Positions 50,182 through 58,683 of a DNA stretch of 64,000 nucleotides are shown here, piece after piece. The stretch is from Nocardia sp. NBC_01329 (GTDB lineage Bacteria > Actinomycetota > Actinomycetes > Mycobacteriales > Mycobacteriaceae). How positions within the stretch are numbered: position 1 is the first letter of the stretch; each line of letters opens with the position of its first letter. The notes under the pieces were generated by a model. That model was given only the letters and a program-made list of their open reading frames with translations. It made no database searches and had not been told where the DNA came from. Position numbers and translations under genes: made by a program. Location of the stretch: NCBI RefSeq assembly GCF_035956715.1, contig NZ_CP108381.1:4124001-4188000 (forward strand). Direction: 5' to 3'.

Positions 50182-50456
50182 CCGGCATCGCCTTCCCGTG
50201 TCTGTCGCGACCAGAACTGATGGCGCACCGCATCCCACAGTGGTGTCGGTTCGGGAAACCATTCACGCATATTCAAGAGGTCGGGGGCGATGACCGGGCT
50301 GGCCGCAGCCAGTAGCTCGCCGGTCGCAGTACGTACTCGCAGGATCCGAATCGTTCTCTGGGCGAGGCACCAGTCGGCCTGCTGCTCGCCGACAACGGTT
50401 CTGCGAACAGCTACCGAGTGCACCTCGGAAATCGATTGTCCAAGTGTCGGATTCAT
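50178..50456 (-). CDS. Small hypothetical protein coupled to the next gene
   Basis: 92 residues starting MNPTLGQSISEVHSVAVRRT. I chose this ATG because GGAGG lies 3 bases upstream; a longer frame to 50579 has no such site. It contains a beta-rich core (TIRILRVRTATGELLAAASP) and an acidic, aromatic tail. It is co-translated with the 192-residue protein through ATGA. The family is not recognised. Confidence 0.55.
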   Translation of the reverse strand: MNPTLGQSISEVHSVAVRRTVVGEQQADWCLAQRTIRILRVRTATGELLAAASPVIAPDLLNMREWFPEPTPLWDAVRHQFWSRQTREGDAG

Positions 50457-50674
50457 CGGATCGGCCTCCGGAAGCACTTGGCGCGCATCCTGAGCCGGGT
50501 ACAGATTACGAACGGCATACTCTCCCCTTCTGTCATCGGCAGGTTCTGTGGGGAGGCGGCTGGGAACCACCACGCCCATTCAAAACGTATGGACACCAGC
50601 CGGACACCTGAACTGCGTCCAGGACGTATCTCCGGACACCTTCAACCAGCAAAACGTCCCGGTATGGTTTTGCC

Positions 50675-51352
50675 ATGGCGCAACGACTCGAGTCGGCAAT
50701 GCTTCGGGCTCAGATGGATTCGGTCGCATTGGCAGCCGCCGCGGGCGTGGACGTCAAGACGGTGAATCGCTGGCTGGCCGGTCGCGTTCCGCACAAACGA
50801 ACCCGGGCCGAGATCGTGGCCGCCTACGCTCACCGCGCCGATATCCCGAACGAGGTCTGGATATCGCTGCTGACGCGGGCCACTCGACGAATCGATATCG
50901 TCGGCTACGCCTAGCCGTTCGTACTCGAACTGCTCCCCGATGCAGCACAGCTGATCGCTGAAAAATGCCGCGACGGCGCCGAGGTTCGTTTTGCCTTTGC
51001 CGACCCCGCATGCGCGCATGTAACCGAACGCGATGCGCTCGAACAGATGCAAGGGACATTGCCCGGCCGTATCCGTAACGCGCTCAGCATGCTCGGACCG
51101 CTGGCCGACACTTCCGGCTGCCGGATCGGTTTGCACTCAACGCACTTGTACAACTCGGTTTTCAAGTTCGACAACCAGATGATCGTGACTCCGTACCTGG
51201 TCCGCGCCCGTGGTTATCAACATCCGGCGCTACATCTGCGGAAGTTGTCTGCACATGGCATGTTCGCATCGTTCGAGGATCAAGTTGAGCAGATATGGGG
51301 AGCAGTGACCCCGTACTTGCGAGGGGTGGATACCGATGACCGCACGGCGTGA
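50675..51352 (+). pseudogene. Helix-turn-helix regulator (DUF5919-like) with an in-frame amber codon
   Basis: The frame is continuous from ATG 50675 to a stop at 51352 (225 residues) except for one TAG at 50912-50914, codon 80. The first part (79 residues) has an XRE-like helix-turn-helix: LAAAAGVDVKTVNRWLAGRV and HKRTRAEIVAAYAH, ending IDIVGYA. Directly after the TAG the same frame continues PFVLELLPDAAQLIAEKCRD ... RNALSMLGPLADTSGCRIGL to VEQIWGAVTPYLRG, which fits the C-terminal ligand-like domain of this actinobacterial family. No other change is visible, so it is a one-base nonsense mutation (for example from TGG), translational readthrough, or an assembly error. It overlaps the downstream Nudix gene by 17 bases, as intact pairs do. 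Confidence 0.75.
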
Positions 51353-51809
51353 CTACTACCGGGACCCGAGCGCTCCTGCACCGAACAGTCTGGTTCCAGG
51401 AGGCTCGGCCCTGGTCGTCGACGACATCGGCGCCCTTCTCATGCAACGGCGCAGTGATTCCGGGAACTGGTCCCTTCCCGGCGGAGTCATGGAGATAGGT
51501 AAAACCCTGGAGCAGTGCGTTGTCCGGGAAACCAAGGAAGAGACCGGGCTGGAAATCGAGATAACCGGAATTCTGGGGATCTATACCGACCCTCGACATG
51601 TGATCGCCTACGCGGACGGTGAAGTCAGACAAGAGTTCAACATCACCTTCTACGGCCGAGTGACCGGCGGGCACATCGAGGTCAGCTCGGAGTCGACCGA
51701 AGTCGGGTTTCTGACGCTGAAGGAGCTGGAAACGCTCCCGGTACACGACACAGTTCGGCTCCGGTTGCGGCACCACGCCGAACAACGGAGCGACCCATAT
51801 CTCGGCTGA
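51336..51809 (+). CDS. Nudix hydrolase
   Basis: 157 residues. The Nudix box (~50-72) reads GVMEIGKTLEQCVVRETKEE + TGL. The metal-binding REUXEE core (Arg64, Glu65, Glu68, Glu69) is intact, but the first Glu of the GX5E part is Lys (residue 56). Substrates of this group are nucleoside diphosphate derivatives and cannot be deduced. ATG start 17 bases before the end of the upstream helix-turn-helix gene. Such HTH-Nudix pairs are common in actinomycetes, with the HTH protein thought to regulate the pair. Confidence 0.9.
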   Translation: MTARRDYYRDPSAPAPNSLVPGGSALVVDDIGALLMQRRSDSGNWSLPGGVMEIGKTLEQCVVRETKEETGLEIEITGILGIYTDPRHVIAYADGEVRQEFNITFYGRVTGGHIEVSSESTEVGFLTLKELETLPVHDTVRLRLRHHAEQRSDPYLG

Positions 51810-51836
51810 TGCCATCCGGCACGGCAGCCGCCTCGA

Positions 51837-52754
51837 TCATTGAGCACCTTCTCCGTACGGCAGACTGCGATCAGGTACCGTGCAGCAATCGACGAACGCC
51901 CGCACTGCGGAATCTGTGTCGGATTCCGCCTTCCACACGACACCCACCCGGCTCGGCGCCACCCCGGTCACCGGACGGTAGGTGATCCCGGGCCGCGCGT
52001 AGAACCGTGCGCTGGACTCCGGCGCCAGCGCTACTCCGTAACCGTTGGCGATCGCGCTCAGCCACTCGTCCGGCTGATCGGTGACCGCACCGATACGCGG
52101 CGTCCAGCCTGCGTGTTCGTCCGCGCCCAGCCAGTAGTCGCGCCAGGTACCGGTTTCCGCCGGAGCCGCCACGAAAGGTTCGTCCAGCAGGTCCTCGAAG
52201 GCAATGGTCTCGCGGGCCGCGAGCGGGTGCGCCGAGGCCACCGCCACCCAGCGCGGTTCGCCGAACAACTCACGCACGCGGAATCGGTCCTGCGCCGGGA
52301 ACGGTAGCCGGAGCAGCGCGACATCCACTTCGGCGTCGGTCAACCCGCCGGTCGGATCCGCCCACGACGCCTGCCGCATATCCACCCGCCAGCCCGGGCA
52401 CCGCCGGGAGAATTCCGCGATGATCCGCGGTGTCGCCTCATTGGCGGCGCTGGCGAGGAACCCGACGCGTAGTACGCGGTCGGCGTGCGCGGCGGCACGC
52501 CTGGTCTCCTGAAGTGCGCGGTCCCATCCGGTGAGCAGTGAGGCCGTCCGGCCGGCCAGGGCTTCCCCGGCGGGAGTGAGTGCCATTCCCGCCCGCGACC
52601 GCACGAAAAGCCGCACACCCAGCAGGTTCTCCAGCTGTTTGATCTGTTTGGTCAAGGCGGGCTGGGAGACGTACAGCCGTTCGGCCGCGCGGGTCAGGGT
52701 CCCTTCCGCCGCGACCGCGGCGAAGTAGCGCAGCAACCGGGTGTCGACATCCAT
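51837..52754 (-). CDS. LysR-family regulator
   Basis: 305 residues. The N-terminal winged helix is the LysR signature RLLRYFAAVAAEGTLTRAAE + RLYVSQPALTKQIKQLE (~7-43). The effector domain follows, with VLRVGFLASAANEATPRIIA at its start. ATG 52754. It is divergent from a DoxX-family gene with 107 bases between the starts, the usual arrangement for a LysR and its target. The effector is unknown. Confidence 0.92.
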   Translation of the reverse strand: MDVDTRLLRYFAAVAAEGTLTRAAERLYVSQPALTKQIKQLENLLGVRLFVRSRAGMALTPAGEALAGRTASLLTGWDRALQETRRAAAHADRVLRVGFLASAANEATPRIIAEFSRRCPGWRVDMRQASWADPTGGLTDAEVDVALLRLPFPAQDRFRVRELFGEPRWVAVASAHPLAARETIAFEDLLDEPFVAAPAETGTWRDYWLGADEHAGWTPRIGAVTDQPDEWLSAIANGYGVALAPESSARFYARPGITYRPVTGVAPSRVGVVWKAESDTDSAVRAFVDCCTVPDRSLPYGEGAQ

Positions 52755-52861
52755 TCCATCAGGTTATGAATGCAGGTATTGGTGCTTTTCTCCGGGGTCG
52801 AACAGGATGGTCTCAGTAACGAATCATGGTCTCCGGACCACCCTGGACAGAGAGCGCAGCA

Positions 52862-53212
52862 GTGCACACCACCTACCTCGTCGTCGCGATCGTCACCGTA
52901 GTAATGAATGCCGTGGACTCCTTCGCCGGTTTCGCCCGGGCGAAGTTCGTTCTCGCCAACTCCGCCGAGGTGGGTGTGCCGCGCAGTTGGCTGCCCTGGC
53001 TCGCCGTACTCAAGCTGGCGGGCGCGGTCGGGGTACTGCTCGGCATCCTGGGCATGAAAGGGCTGGGTTTTGCCGCGGCGGTCGGCTTGGTCCTGTTCTT
53101 CATCGGCGCCCTCATCGCGCATGTACGCGCTCGCGTCTTCTACAACATCGCTTTCCCGGGAGCGTATTTCGCTTTCGCTCTCGCGACCGCGGTCCTCACA
53201 GTCGCGCAGTAG
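52862..53212 (+). CDS. DoxX family membrane protein
   Basis: 116 residues with four membrane segments: ~3-20, ~45-65, ~68-85 and ~92-112. SFAGFARAKFVLANSAEVGV and PRSWLPWLAVLKLAGAVGVL are typical of the small DoxX-like group. Family members take part in oxidative-stress or thiosulfate-linked electron flow, with poorly known detail. GTG 52862 gives a standard N-terminus (VHTTYLVVAIV) with GAGAG upstream; ATG 52826 is the alternative. Probable target of the divergent LysR. Confidence 0.85.
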   Translation: MHTTYLVVAIVTVVMNAVDSFAGFARAKFVLANSAEVGVPRSWLPWLAVLKLAGAVGVLLGILGMKGLGFAAAVGLVLFFIGALIAHVRARVFYNIAFPGAYFAFALATAVLTVAQ

Positions 53213-53315
53213 TATTGCCACGGCAGCGGCCGCGAGGCCTGGGTAACCGTCGAATATCGCGGCTCTACATTCTTTCTGACTGTCATGGTTCGATCCGTTT
53301 CATCACATCACACGG

Positions 53316-54170
53316 TCAGGGGTATTTGTAGAACCCCTCACCGGTGGCCACCCCGAGTTTGCCCTTGTCGATGTAGTTCTCCTTCAGCCAGGTGGCGAGC
53401 CCCTCGGTTTCGGAATCGCCGCTCAGGATGTTGTAGGGCGTGGTGAGACCGACGACGTCGAGGATCTGGAACGGGCCCATGGGGGCACCGGTGGCGATCC
53501 GCCAGGTCTTGTCGACCGCCTCGGGTTCGGCGTAGTCGCCGGCAGCGAGTTCGATGGCGGAGTTCAGGAACGGCACCAGCAGCGAGTTCAGCACGTATCC
53601 GGATTTCTCTTTGTGGACCTCGATCGGCACCATGCCGATGTCGGCGGCGAAATCGACGACTGCCCGGAACACCGCGGGATCGGTCCGGCTCGTACCCATG
53701 ATCTCGGCGGTATTGAACTTCCACACCTGATTGGCGAAGTGCAGGGCCAGGAATTTATCCGGGCGGCCGGTGAAATCCGCCATATCGCTGGGTAGCAGGG
53801 TCGAGGAGTTGGTCGCGAAAATCGTGTGTTCCGGGGCCAGCTCGCTCAGCTTCCGGTAGGTCTGCCTTTTGATATCGAGTACCTCGGGCACCGCTTCGAT
53901 CACCAGATCGGCTTCGGCGACCGCGGCCCCCAGGTCGGTGGTCAGGCCGATACCGGCGCGGGTCTGCTCGGTGAGTTCGGCGGTCGCGCCCATGACCTCG
54001 TCGCGGTAGGTATCAGCGAGCCGCGCGAAGCGCTCACGCGCCGCGTCGAGTGCGGCGTTGTCGATGTCGTACGCCTGCACGCGGTACCCGTGGAACGCGG
54101 TCTGGAAGGCGATCTGGGAACCGAGCACCCCGGTGCCCAGCACTGTGACCGCGCGGATCTCGAGGGCCAT
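53316..54170 (-). CDS. 3-hydroxyacyl-CoA dehydrogenase
   Basis: 284 residues. The NAD fold begins VTVLGTGVLGSQIAFQTAF (~8-26). The catalytic His is in LALHFANQVWKFNTAEI, and the linker HKEKSGYVLNSLLVPFLNSA is typical of the family. It oxidises 3-hydroxyacyl-CoA in beta-oxidation. No hydratase domain is fused. ATG 54170 has AAGGAGAC upstream. It is divergent from a TetR-OYE unit across a strong TetR-type palindrome (54337-54357), so it is probably under that regulator. Confidence 0.92.
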   Translation of the reverse strand: MALEIRAVTVLGTGVLGSQIAFQTAFHGYRVQAYDIDNAALDAARERFARLADTYRDEVMGATAELTEQTRAGIGLTTDLGAAVAEADLVIEAVPEVLDIKRQTYRKLSELAPEHTIFATNSSTLLPSDMADFTGRPDKFLALHFANQVWKFNTAEIMGTSRTDPAVFRAVVDFAADIGMVPIEVHKEKSGYVLNSLLVPFLNSAIELAAGDYAEPEAVDKTWRIATGAPMGPFQILDVVGLTTPYNILSGDSETEGLATWLKENYIDKGKLGVATGEGFYKYP

Positions 54171-54336
54171 AATCGTCTCCTTGTCGGTCGATCGAAGACA
54201 TGTCGGACAACCGGAGCGGACTACCGCAGACCAGTAGAGCAGGGCCGGGCCGTCACTGTGGGCGAGTGGCCCATCGAGGCGTTTGCGATCGGGTAACGAC
54301 TGTTGAACAGCGCTCCCACCTGCTATTTCAAACAGT

Positions 54337-54357
54337 ATTTCAATCATTGATTGAAAT
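54337..54357. promoter_or_regulatory. Perfect 21-bp TetR-type palindrome
   Basis: ATTTCAATCA-T-TGATTGAAAT, perfect 10-bp arms. It lies 28 bases before the TetR start and 166 bases before the hydroxyacyl-CoA dehydrogenase start. The core TCAATCA-N-TGATTGA recurs at 31060-31075. Confidence 0.75.
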
Positions 54358-54385
54358 CTTTCCCGCGCGGTGGTTCACTGGCCGC

Positions 54386-54970
54386 ATGCCTGCGCGAGTC
54401 TCGGCCGCGACCCGCGAACGCCTGCTCACGGCCGCCGAACGACTACTGCTCACCGAGCGCTACGACGACGTCTCGGTGCGTCGCATCTGCACCGAGGCCG
54501 GCGCGAACCCGGCCGCTGTCCACTACCACTTCGGGTCCAAGGAAGCCCTCGTCGCGGCACTGCTCGAAGAGCGCCTCGGGGCGCTCTGGGCCGACCGCCT
54601 CACCGAGGTCACAGCCGATACCGGGCCCGTGGCCGATATCGTCGACGCGATTCTCACCCCGTTCGCCGACCTGGCAGCCGACCCGCTCGGGCGGCTGCAC
54701 CTGCGCCTGCTCGCGCAGTTCGTGATCGACCGGCAGGTGGGCCCGGATGCGTGGCAGCAGCAGTGGTTCCGAATCGACTCGTGGGCAGACCTGCTCCCGC
54801 AGGTGGGCGAACGGGAGAGCCGACGCCGCTGGATGCTCGCGTTCGATCTCATCATCATGCGATTCGGCCGCGCCGCCGCCGACGAGCGCGCCCTGAGCCC
54901 GAGCGCCGTGGCCACCCTGCGCGCTTTCGTGGTGGCCGGCCTCACCGCACCGACAGGAGAAACTTCATGA
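54386..54970 (+). CDS. TetR-family regulator (lipid catabolism type)
   Basis: 194 residues. The helix-turn-helix is YDDVSVRRICTEAGANPAAV + HYHFGSKEALVAALL (~24-58). The C-terminal helical domain includes a TetR_C-like segment (DPLGRLHLRLLAQFVIDRQV). The recognition helix is nearly the same as in the TetR at 35673, and matching palindromes stand in front of both transcription units. The ATG at 54386 is followed by the OYE gene in an ATGA overlap, so repressor and enzyme are one unit, autoregulated through 54337-54357. Confidence 0.9.
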   Translation: MPARVSAATRERLLTAAERLLLTERYDDVSVRRICTEAGANPAAVHYHFGSKEALVAALLEERLGALWADRLTEVTADTGPVADIVDAILTPFADLAADPLGRLHLRLLAQFVIDRQVGPDAWQQQWFRIDSWADLLPQVGERESRRRWMLAFDLIIMRFGRAAADERALSPSAVATLRAFVVAGLTAPTGETS

Positions 54971-56166
54971 TCGACGTATTCGCGCCCGCCCCGCTGGGCC
55001 CGCTCACCCTGCGCAATCGGGTGATCAAGGCCGCGACCTTCGAAGGCCGCACCCCCGACGCCCTGGTCACCGATGATCTCGTGGAATTCCATCGAGAGAT
55101 CGCGGCGGGCGGTGTCGGAATGACGACTGTCGCCTACTGCGCGGTCGCACCGGGCGGTCGCACCGACCGTCACCAGATCTATATGCGCCCGGAGGCCGTA
55201 CCGGGCCTGCGCCGGCTCACCGATGCGGTACACGCCGAAGGCGCGGCGGCCAGTGCGCAGATCGGTCACGCGGGCCCGGTGGCGAATTCCGCGTCCAACC
55301 GCGCCCCCGCGCTGGCGCCGAGCCGGCTGTTCAGCCCGCTCGGGATGAGCCCGATGAAGGTGCCGGATCCGGCTGAGATCCACGAACTGGTCACCGCTCA
55401 TGCCGATGCGGCGCTACTGGCGATCGAGGCCGGATTCGACGCGGTGGAAATACATTTCGGACACAACTATCTGGTCAGCTCGTTCCTGAGTCCACTGCTG
55501 AACCGGCGTAAGGACCGGTTCGGCGGCAGTCTCGAGAACCGGGCGCGACTGGCCCGCGATATCGCTCGGCGGGTGCGCGAGGCGGTGGGCGACCGGATCG
55601 CGGTCACCGCGAAACTGAATATGGAGGACGGCGTCCGCGGCGGCCTCGGCCTGCCGGAGTCGTTACAGGTGGCCGCGTGGCTGGAGGCCGACGGCGCGCT
55701 CGACGCACTGGAACTGACCGCGGGCAGTTCGCTGCTGAATCCGATGCTGCTGTTCCACGGTGCCGCACCGCGCCGGGAGTTCGCGAAAACCCTTCCGGGC
55801 CCCGCCCGCTGGGGTTTTCGGTTGATCGGGAAGGCATTCCTGCGCGAGTACCCCTACGAGAAGGCGTATCTGCTCGAGCGGGCCCGCCAGTTCCGCCGGG
55901 AGTTGTCCATGCCGCTGGTACTGCTGGGCAGTATCACCGACCGGGAGTCGATGGACCTGGCGATGACGGAAGGGTTCGATTTCGTCGCCATGGGCCGGGC
56001 GTTGCTGCGCGAACCGGATCTTTTGCACCGCATCCGATCCGACGCGAGTACCGAGTCCGCCTGCGTGCACTGCAACGAGTGCATGCCGACCATCTACAGC
56101 CGCACCCGCTGCGTCCTCCGACTCGATCAACTCGCGTCTCCGGATAGCTCGGCCGCCGCCGGATAG
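54967..56166 (+). CDS. NADH:flavin oxidoreductase / old yellow enzyme family
   Basis: 399 residues, TIM-barrel FMN enzyme. Blocks are FAPAPLGPLTLRNRVIKAAT (~5-24), SAQIGHAGPVANSASNRAPA, the active-site strand AVEIHFGHNYLVSSFLSPLL (His and Asn) and RKDRFGGSLENRARL. The C-terminal CVHCNECMPTIYSRTRC holds Cys residues as in the 2,4-dienoyl-CoA reductase branch, but the second flavin/NADPH domain of that enzyme is missing. It could reduce alpha,beta-unsaturated acyl or keto compounds. Coupling to a TetR opposite 3-hydroxyacyl-CoA dehydrogenase suggests fatty or cyclic acid breakdown. Confidence 0.9.
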   Translation: MIDVFAPAPLGPLTLRNRVIKAATFEGRTPDALVTDDLVEFHREIAAGGVGMTTVAYCAVAPGGRTDRHQIYMRPEAVPGLRRLTDAVHAEGAAASAQIGHAGPVANSASNRAPALAPSRLFSPLGMSPMKVPDPAEIHELVTAHADAALLAIEAGFDAVEIHFGHNYLVSSFLSPLLNRRKDRFGGSLENRARLARDIARRVREAVGDRIAVTAKLNMEDGVRGGLGLPESLQVAAWLEADGALDALELTAGSSLLNPMLLFHGAAPRREFAKTLPGPARWGFRLIGKAFLREYPYEKAYLLERARQFRRELSMPLVLLGSITDRESMDLAMTEGFDFVAMGRALLREPDLLHRIRSDASTESACVHCNECMPTIYSRTRCVLRLDQLASPDSSAAAG

Positions 56167-56340
56167 GTGCCGATCGGGTCGGCAAAACCGCTGCTCACAA
56201 AAATTGTCGGCCCCAATTAACGAACACCTGTTGAATGCGCCGTTGAATAGCGGTACGGTTCAGGGCATCAAAGCCGCACTCCCCCAGTGCGAATGCTCCC
56301 GCAACCGCCTCCGGGCGGCGCTACGACCGAGGACCGAATC

Positions 56341-56766
56341 ATGCATCGAACCGCACGCACCCGCCGACTCGCCGTCCGGATCGCCGCCACCGCCGCGATC
56401 GCCCTGGCCCCGCTGGCCCTCACTGCCGCACCCGCTCTCGCCGACAACGGCGCACCCGTGGTCACCGATAGCGCGACCGAGGTCCAGGATGTGAGCCGAC
56501 CCGGCCGCCACAACCACGGCCGCCATCACGACCACGGCCGTTTTCACGACCACGGCCGCCAACACGACCACAGCCGCTTTCACGGCGATCGCTCATGGAA
56601 CGGCCGGCACGACAACCAGGCCGACTGGAATCGCGGCCGGCGCGACCGCGGCTGGGACCACGGCCGCCACAACAACTGGGACCGCGGCGGGCACCACGGC
56701 CCGCGCCACGGGTTCGGCCTGCCCTTCCCGCGGTTCCTCCTGCCCGGTTCCGGCAGCGCATTCTGA
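56341..56766 (+). CDS. Secreted His/Arg/Gly-rich low-complexity protein
   Basis: 141 residues. A signal peptide of ~34 residues (RRLAVRIAATAAIALAPLAL, ending ALA|D) is followed by a mature chain dominated by His, Arg, Gly and Asp, with short repeats of the type HDHGRF/HDHGRQ/HDHSRF (~58-80) and a Trp/Asn-containing variant (~85-125). No catalytic motif is seen. A metal (Zn/Cu/Ni)-binding or cell-wall role is plausible from composition only. ATG 56341; no strong ribosome site. The 3' end is closed by a 15-bp hairpin. Confidence 0.75.
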   Translation: MHRTARTRRLAVRIAATAAIALAPLALTAAPALADNGAPVVTDSATEVQDVSRPGRHNHGRHHDHGRFHDHGRQHDHSRFHGDRSWNGRHDNQADWNRGRRDRGWDHGRHNNWDRGGHHGPRHGFGLPFPRFLLPGSGSAF

Positions 56767-56835
56767 CACCTGAACAACGGCACGTCGAACAAGTGCCGAT
56801 AGGCGGATAGACCTCGGGTGGCCCGACCCGGGACA

Positions 56836-56878
56836 GTGGAACCGGCCGACCGCGGCGACTTGGGTCGGCCGGTTCCAC
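56836..56878. terminator. Bidirectional terminator hairpin
   Basis: Perfect 15-bp stem GTGGAACCGGCCGAC / GTCGGCCGGTTCCAC with a 13-base loop, between the convergent His-rich protein gene and the glutamate decarboxylase gene (stop 5 bases to the right). Confidence 0.8.
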
Positions 56879-56882
56879 ACTG

Positions 56883-58322
56883 TTACGACTCCTCGCGCCG
56901 CACACCCGCATGGTGCGGCCGGATATCGGCGCCGTGCGAGAACGAGGCGGCCTCGGGACCCCGCTGGGGCGCTTGCTGCGCCCGCAGCCTCGGCAGTGCC
57001 CGTTCCAGCGCCTCGATCAACAAATCGGCCAGATCGTGACTGAAACCGTTACGGACCACTACGCGCAGCACCGCCAGATCCTCGCGGTCGGCCGGGAAGG
57101 TGTAGGCGGGAACCAACCAGCCCTGTTCCCGCAGCGCCGCCGACACATCGAAGACCGAGTAACCGGTCTCGCCCTCGGCGAGGGTGAACGCGAACACCGG
57201 CAACTGCCGGCCGTCGGTGAGCAACCGGAACGGGCCCAGGTTCGCGATCCGGTCGGCCAGCGCGGACGCGACCTCCCGGCAGTAGCCCTGCACCCGCGCG
57301 TAGCCACGATGACCGAGCCGCAGGAATGTGTAGTACTGCGCCACCACCTGCGCACCGGGCCGGGAGAAGTTCAGGGCGAAGGTCGGCATCTCCCCGCCGA
57401 GATAGTTCACCCGGAACACCAGATCGTCGGGTAGCGCCTCGGCATCGCGCCACAGCACCCAGCCCACCCCTGGATAGATCAGCCCGTATTTGTGGCCCGA
57501 AGTGTTGATCGAGGCGACCCGGGGCAGCCGGAAATCCCATTCCAGTTCGGGATCGCAGAACGGTGCGATCATGGCACCGGAGGCACCGTCCACGTGCACC
57601 GGGATATCCCAGCCGTGCTCGGCCTGTACCCGGTCCAGCGCGGCGCAGATCTCGGCGACCGGTTCGTAGCTGCCGTCGAATGTGGAGCCCAGAATCGCGA
57701 CCACGCCGATCGTGTTCTCGTCGCAGCGGGACGCTGCCTCGGCGGCCGTGAGATGGAACCGGTCCCCTGCCATGGGCACCACACGCGGTTCGACATCCCA
57801 GTACTCGGCGAACTTCTCCCAGCACACCTGGACATTGATCCCCATCACCAGATTGGGCCGGCCGGCCGGCTGTCCGGCCGCCCGCCGCCGCATCTGCCAC
57901 CGGCGTTTCATGGCCAGTCCGGCCAGCATGCACGCCTCACTGGATCCCGTGGTCGAGCAGCCGACGGCATGGTCGGGGCCGGCCGCGTGCCACAGATCCG
58001 CGAGGATTCGCACACACCGCTGCTCCAGTTCGGCGGTGCGCGGGTATTCGTCCTTGTCGATCATGTTCTTGTCGAAGCACTCACTCATCAGGATCCGCGC
58101 CGCGGGCTCCATCCAGGTGGTGACGAAGGTAGCCAGATTGAGCCGGGCATTGCCGTCGAGCAGTAGTTCGTCGTGCACGATCTGATAGGCGGTATCGCTG
58201 TCCAGTTCCGTGGCGGGCAACCGGTTGCGGGGTACCTCGATCGGCTCCCGGCTGAACACCGGATTCACCGAGATATCGTCCCGGTCGGAGCCACCGGGCT
58301 GAGACGGATGGGTCAATGCCAT
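56883..58322 (-). CDS. gad: Glutamate decarboxylase
   Basis: 479 residues, PLP-dependent group II decarboxylase. Lys278 in NTSGHKYGLIYPG binds PLP and Asp245 is in HVDGASGAM. The Ser-rich GCSTTGSSEACML (~121-133) binds the phosphate. Blocks such as LNLATFVTTWMEPAARILMS match GadB-type enzymes. It turns glutamate to GABA with proton use (acid tolerance). ATG 58322 has GGAGG 6 bases upstream; ATG at 58340 is a less likely alternative. No GABA antiporter is adjacent; an SSADH-like aldehyde dehydrogenase lies far away at 29394-30929. Confidence 0.93.
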   Translation of the reverse strand: MALTHPSQPGGSDRDDISVNPVFSREPIEVPRNRLPATELDSDTAYQIVHDELLLDGNARLNLATFVTTWMEPAARILMSECFDKNMIDKDEYPRTAELEQRCVRILADLWHAAGPDHAVGCSTTGSSEACMLAGLAMKRRWQMRRRAAGQPAGRPNLVMGINVQVCWEKFAEYWDVEPRVVPMAGDRFHLTAAEAASRCDENTIGVVAILGSTFDGSYEPVAEICAALDRVQAEHGWDIPVHVDGASGAMIAPFCDPELEWDFRLPRVASINTSGHKYGLIYPGVGWVLWRDAEALPDDLVFRVNYLGGEMPTFALNFSRPGAQVVAQYYTFLRLGHRGYARVQGYCREVASALADRIANLGPFRLLTDGRQLPVFAFTLAEGETGYSVFDVSAALREQGWLVPAYTFPADREDLAVLRVVVRNGFSHDLADLLIEALERALPRLRAQQAPQRGPEAASFSHGADIRPHHAGVRREES

Positions 58323-58683
58323 GGAGACCTCCACCAGCATTCGGGCCGGATATGCGGTCGCCCGGGCCGGCCGGGATTCCTCGAGTATCCACCTGGCACA
58401 CGGCCGCTCCCGCGTACGACGACCGTGCGGCGGGTCGCCCCGGCGATCCGCTATTCCGCCATCGCCGCGTGGTCGGCGCTCCGCTGGACAGTGAGCCGGC
58501 GGCATCGGATCCGATCGCTCGGGCATCCGCATCTGGGCGGGATCTGCCCCGGCACGGGTAGGTGCGGGATACGCTCGGCCGATCAGTCCGTGCCGCGCCA
58601 CACCGAGTGTCCGGTGCGTACGGACTGTGCCGATTCCCCCTGGTCACAACATCCGCTTGTTCGCACCACCAGAGGAGGAGACC
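58323..58683. other. Divergent intergenic region, nothing specific recognised
   Basis: 361 bases between glutamate decarboxylase and the VOC gene. No open frame with a ribosome site or neighbour-like codon use is convincing, and no strong palindrome or repeat was noticed. Confidence 0.45.

Noticed and set aside
56228..56241. GAACACCTGTTGAA as a third KstR box
   Set aside because: The AAC and GTT halves are four bases apart instead of two, so it does not fit TNNAACNNGTTNNA.
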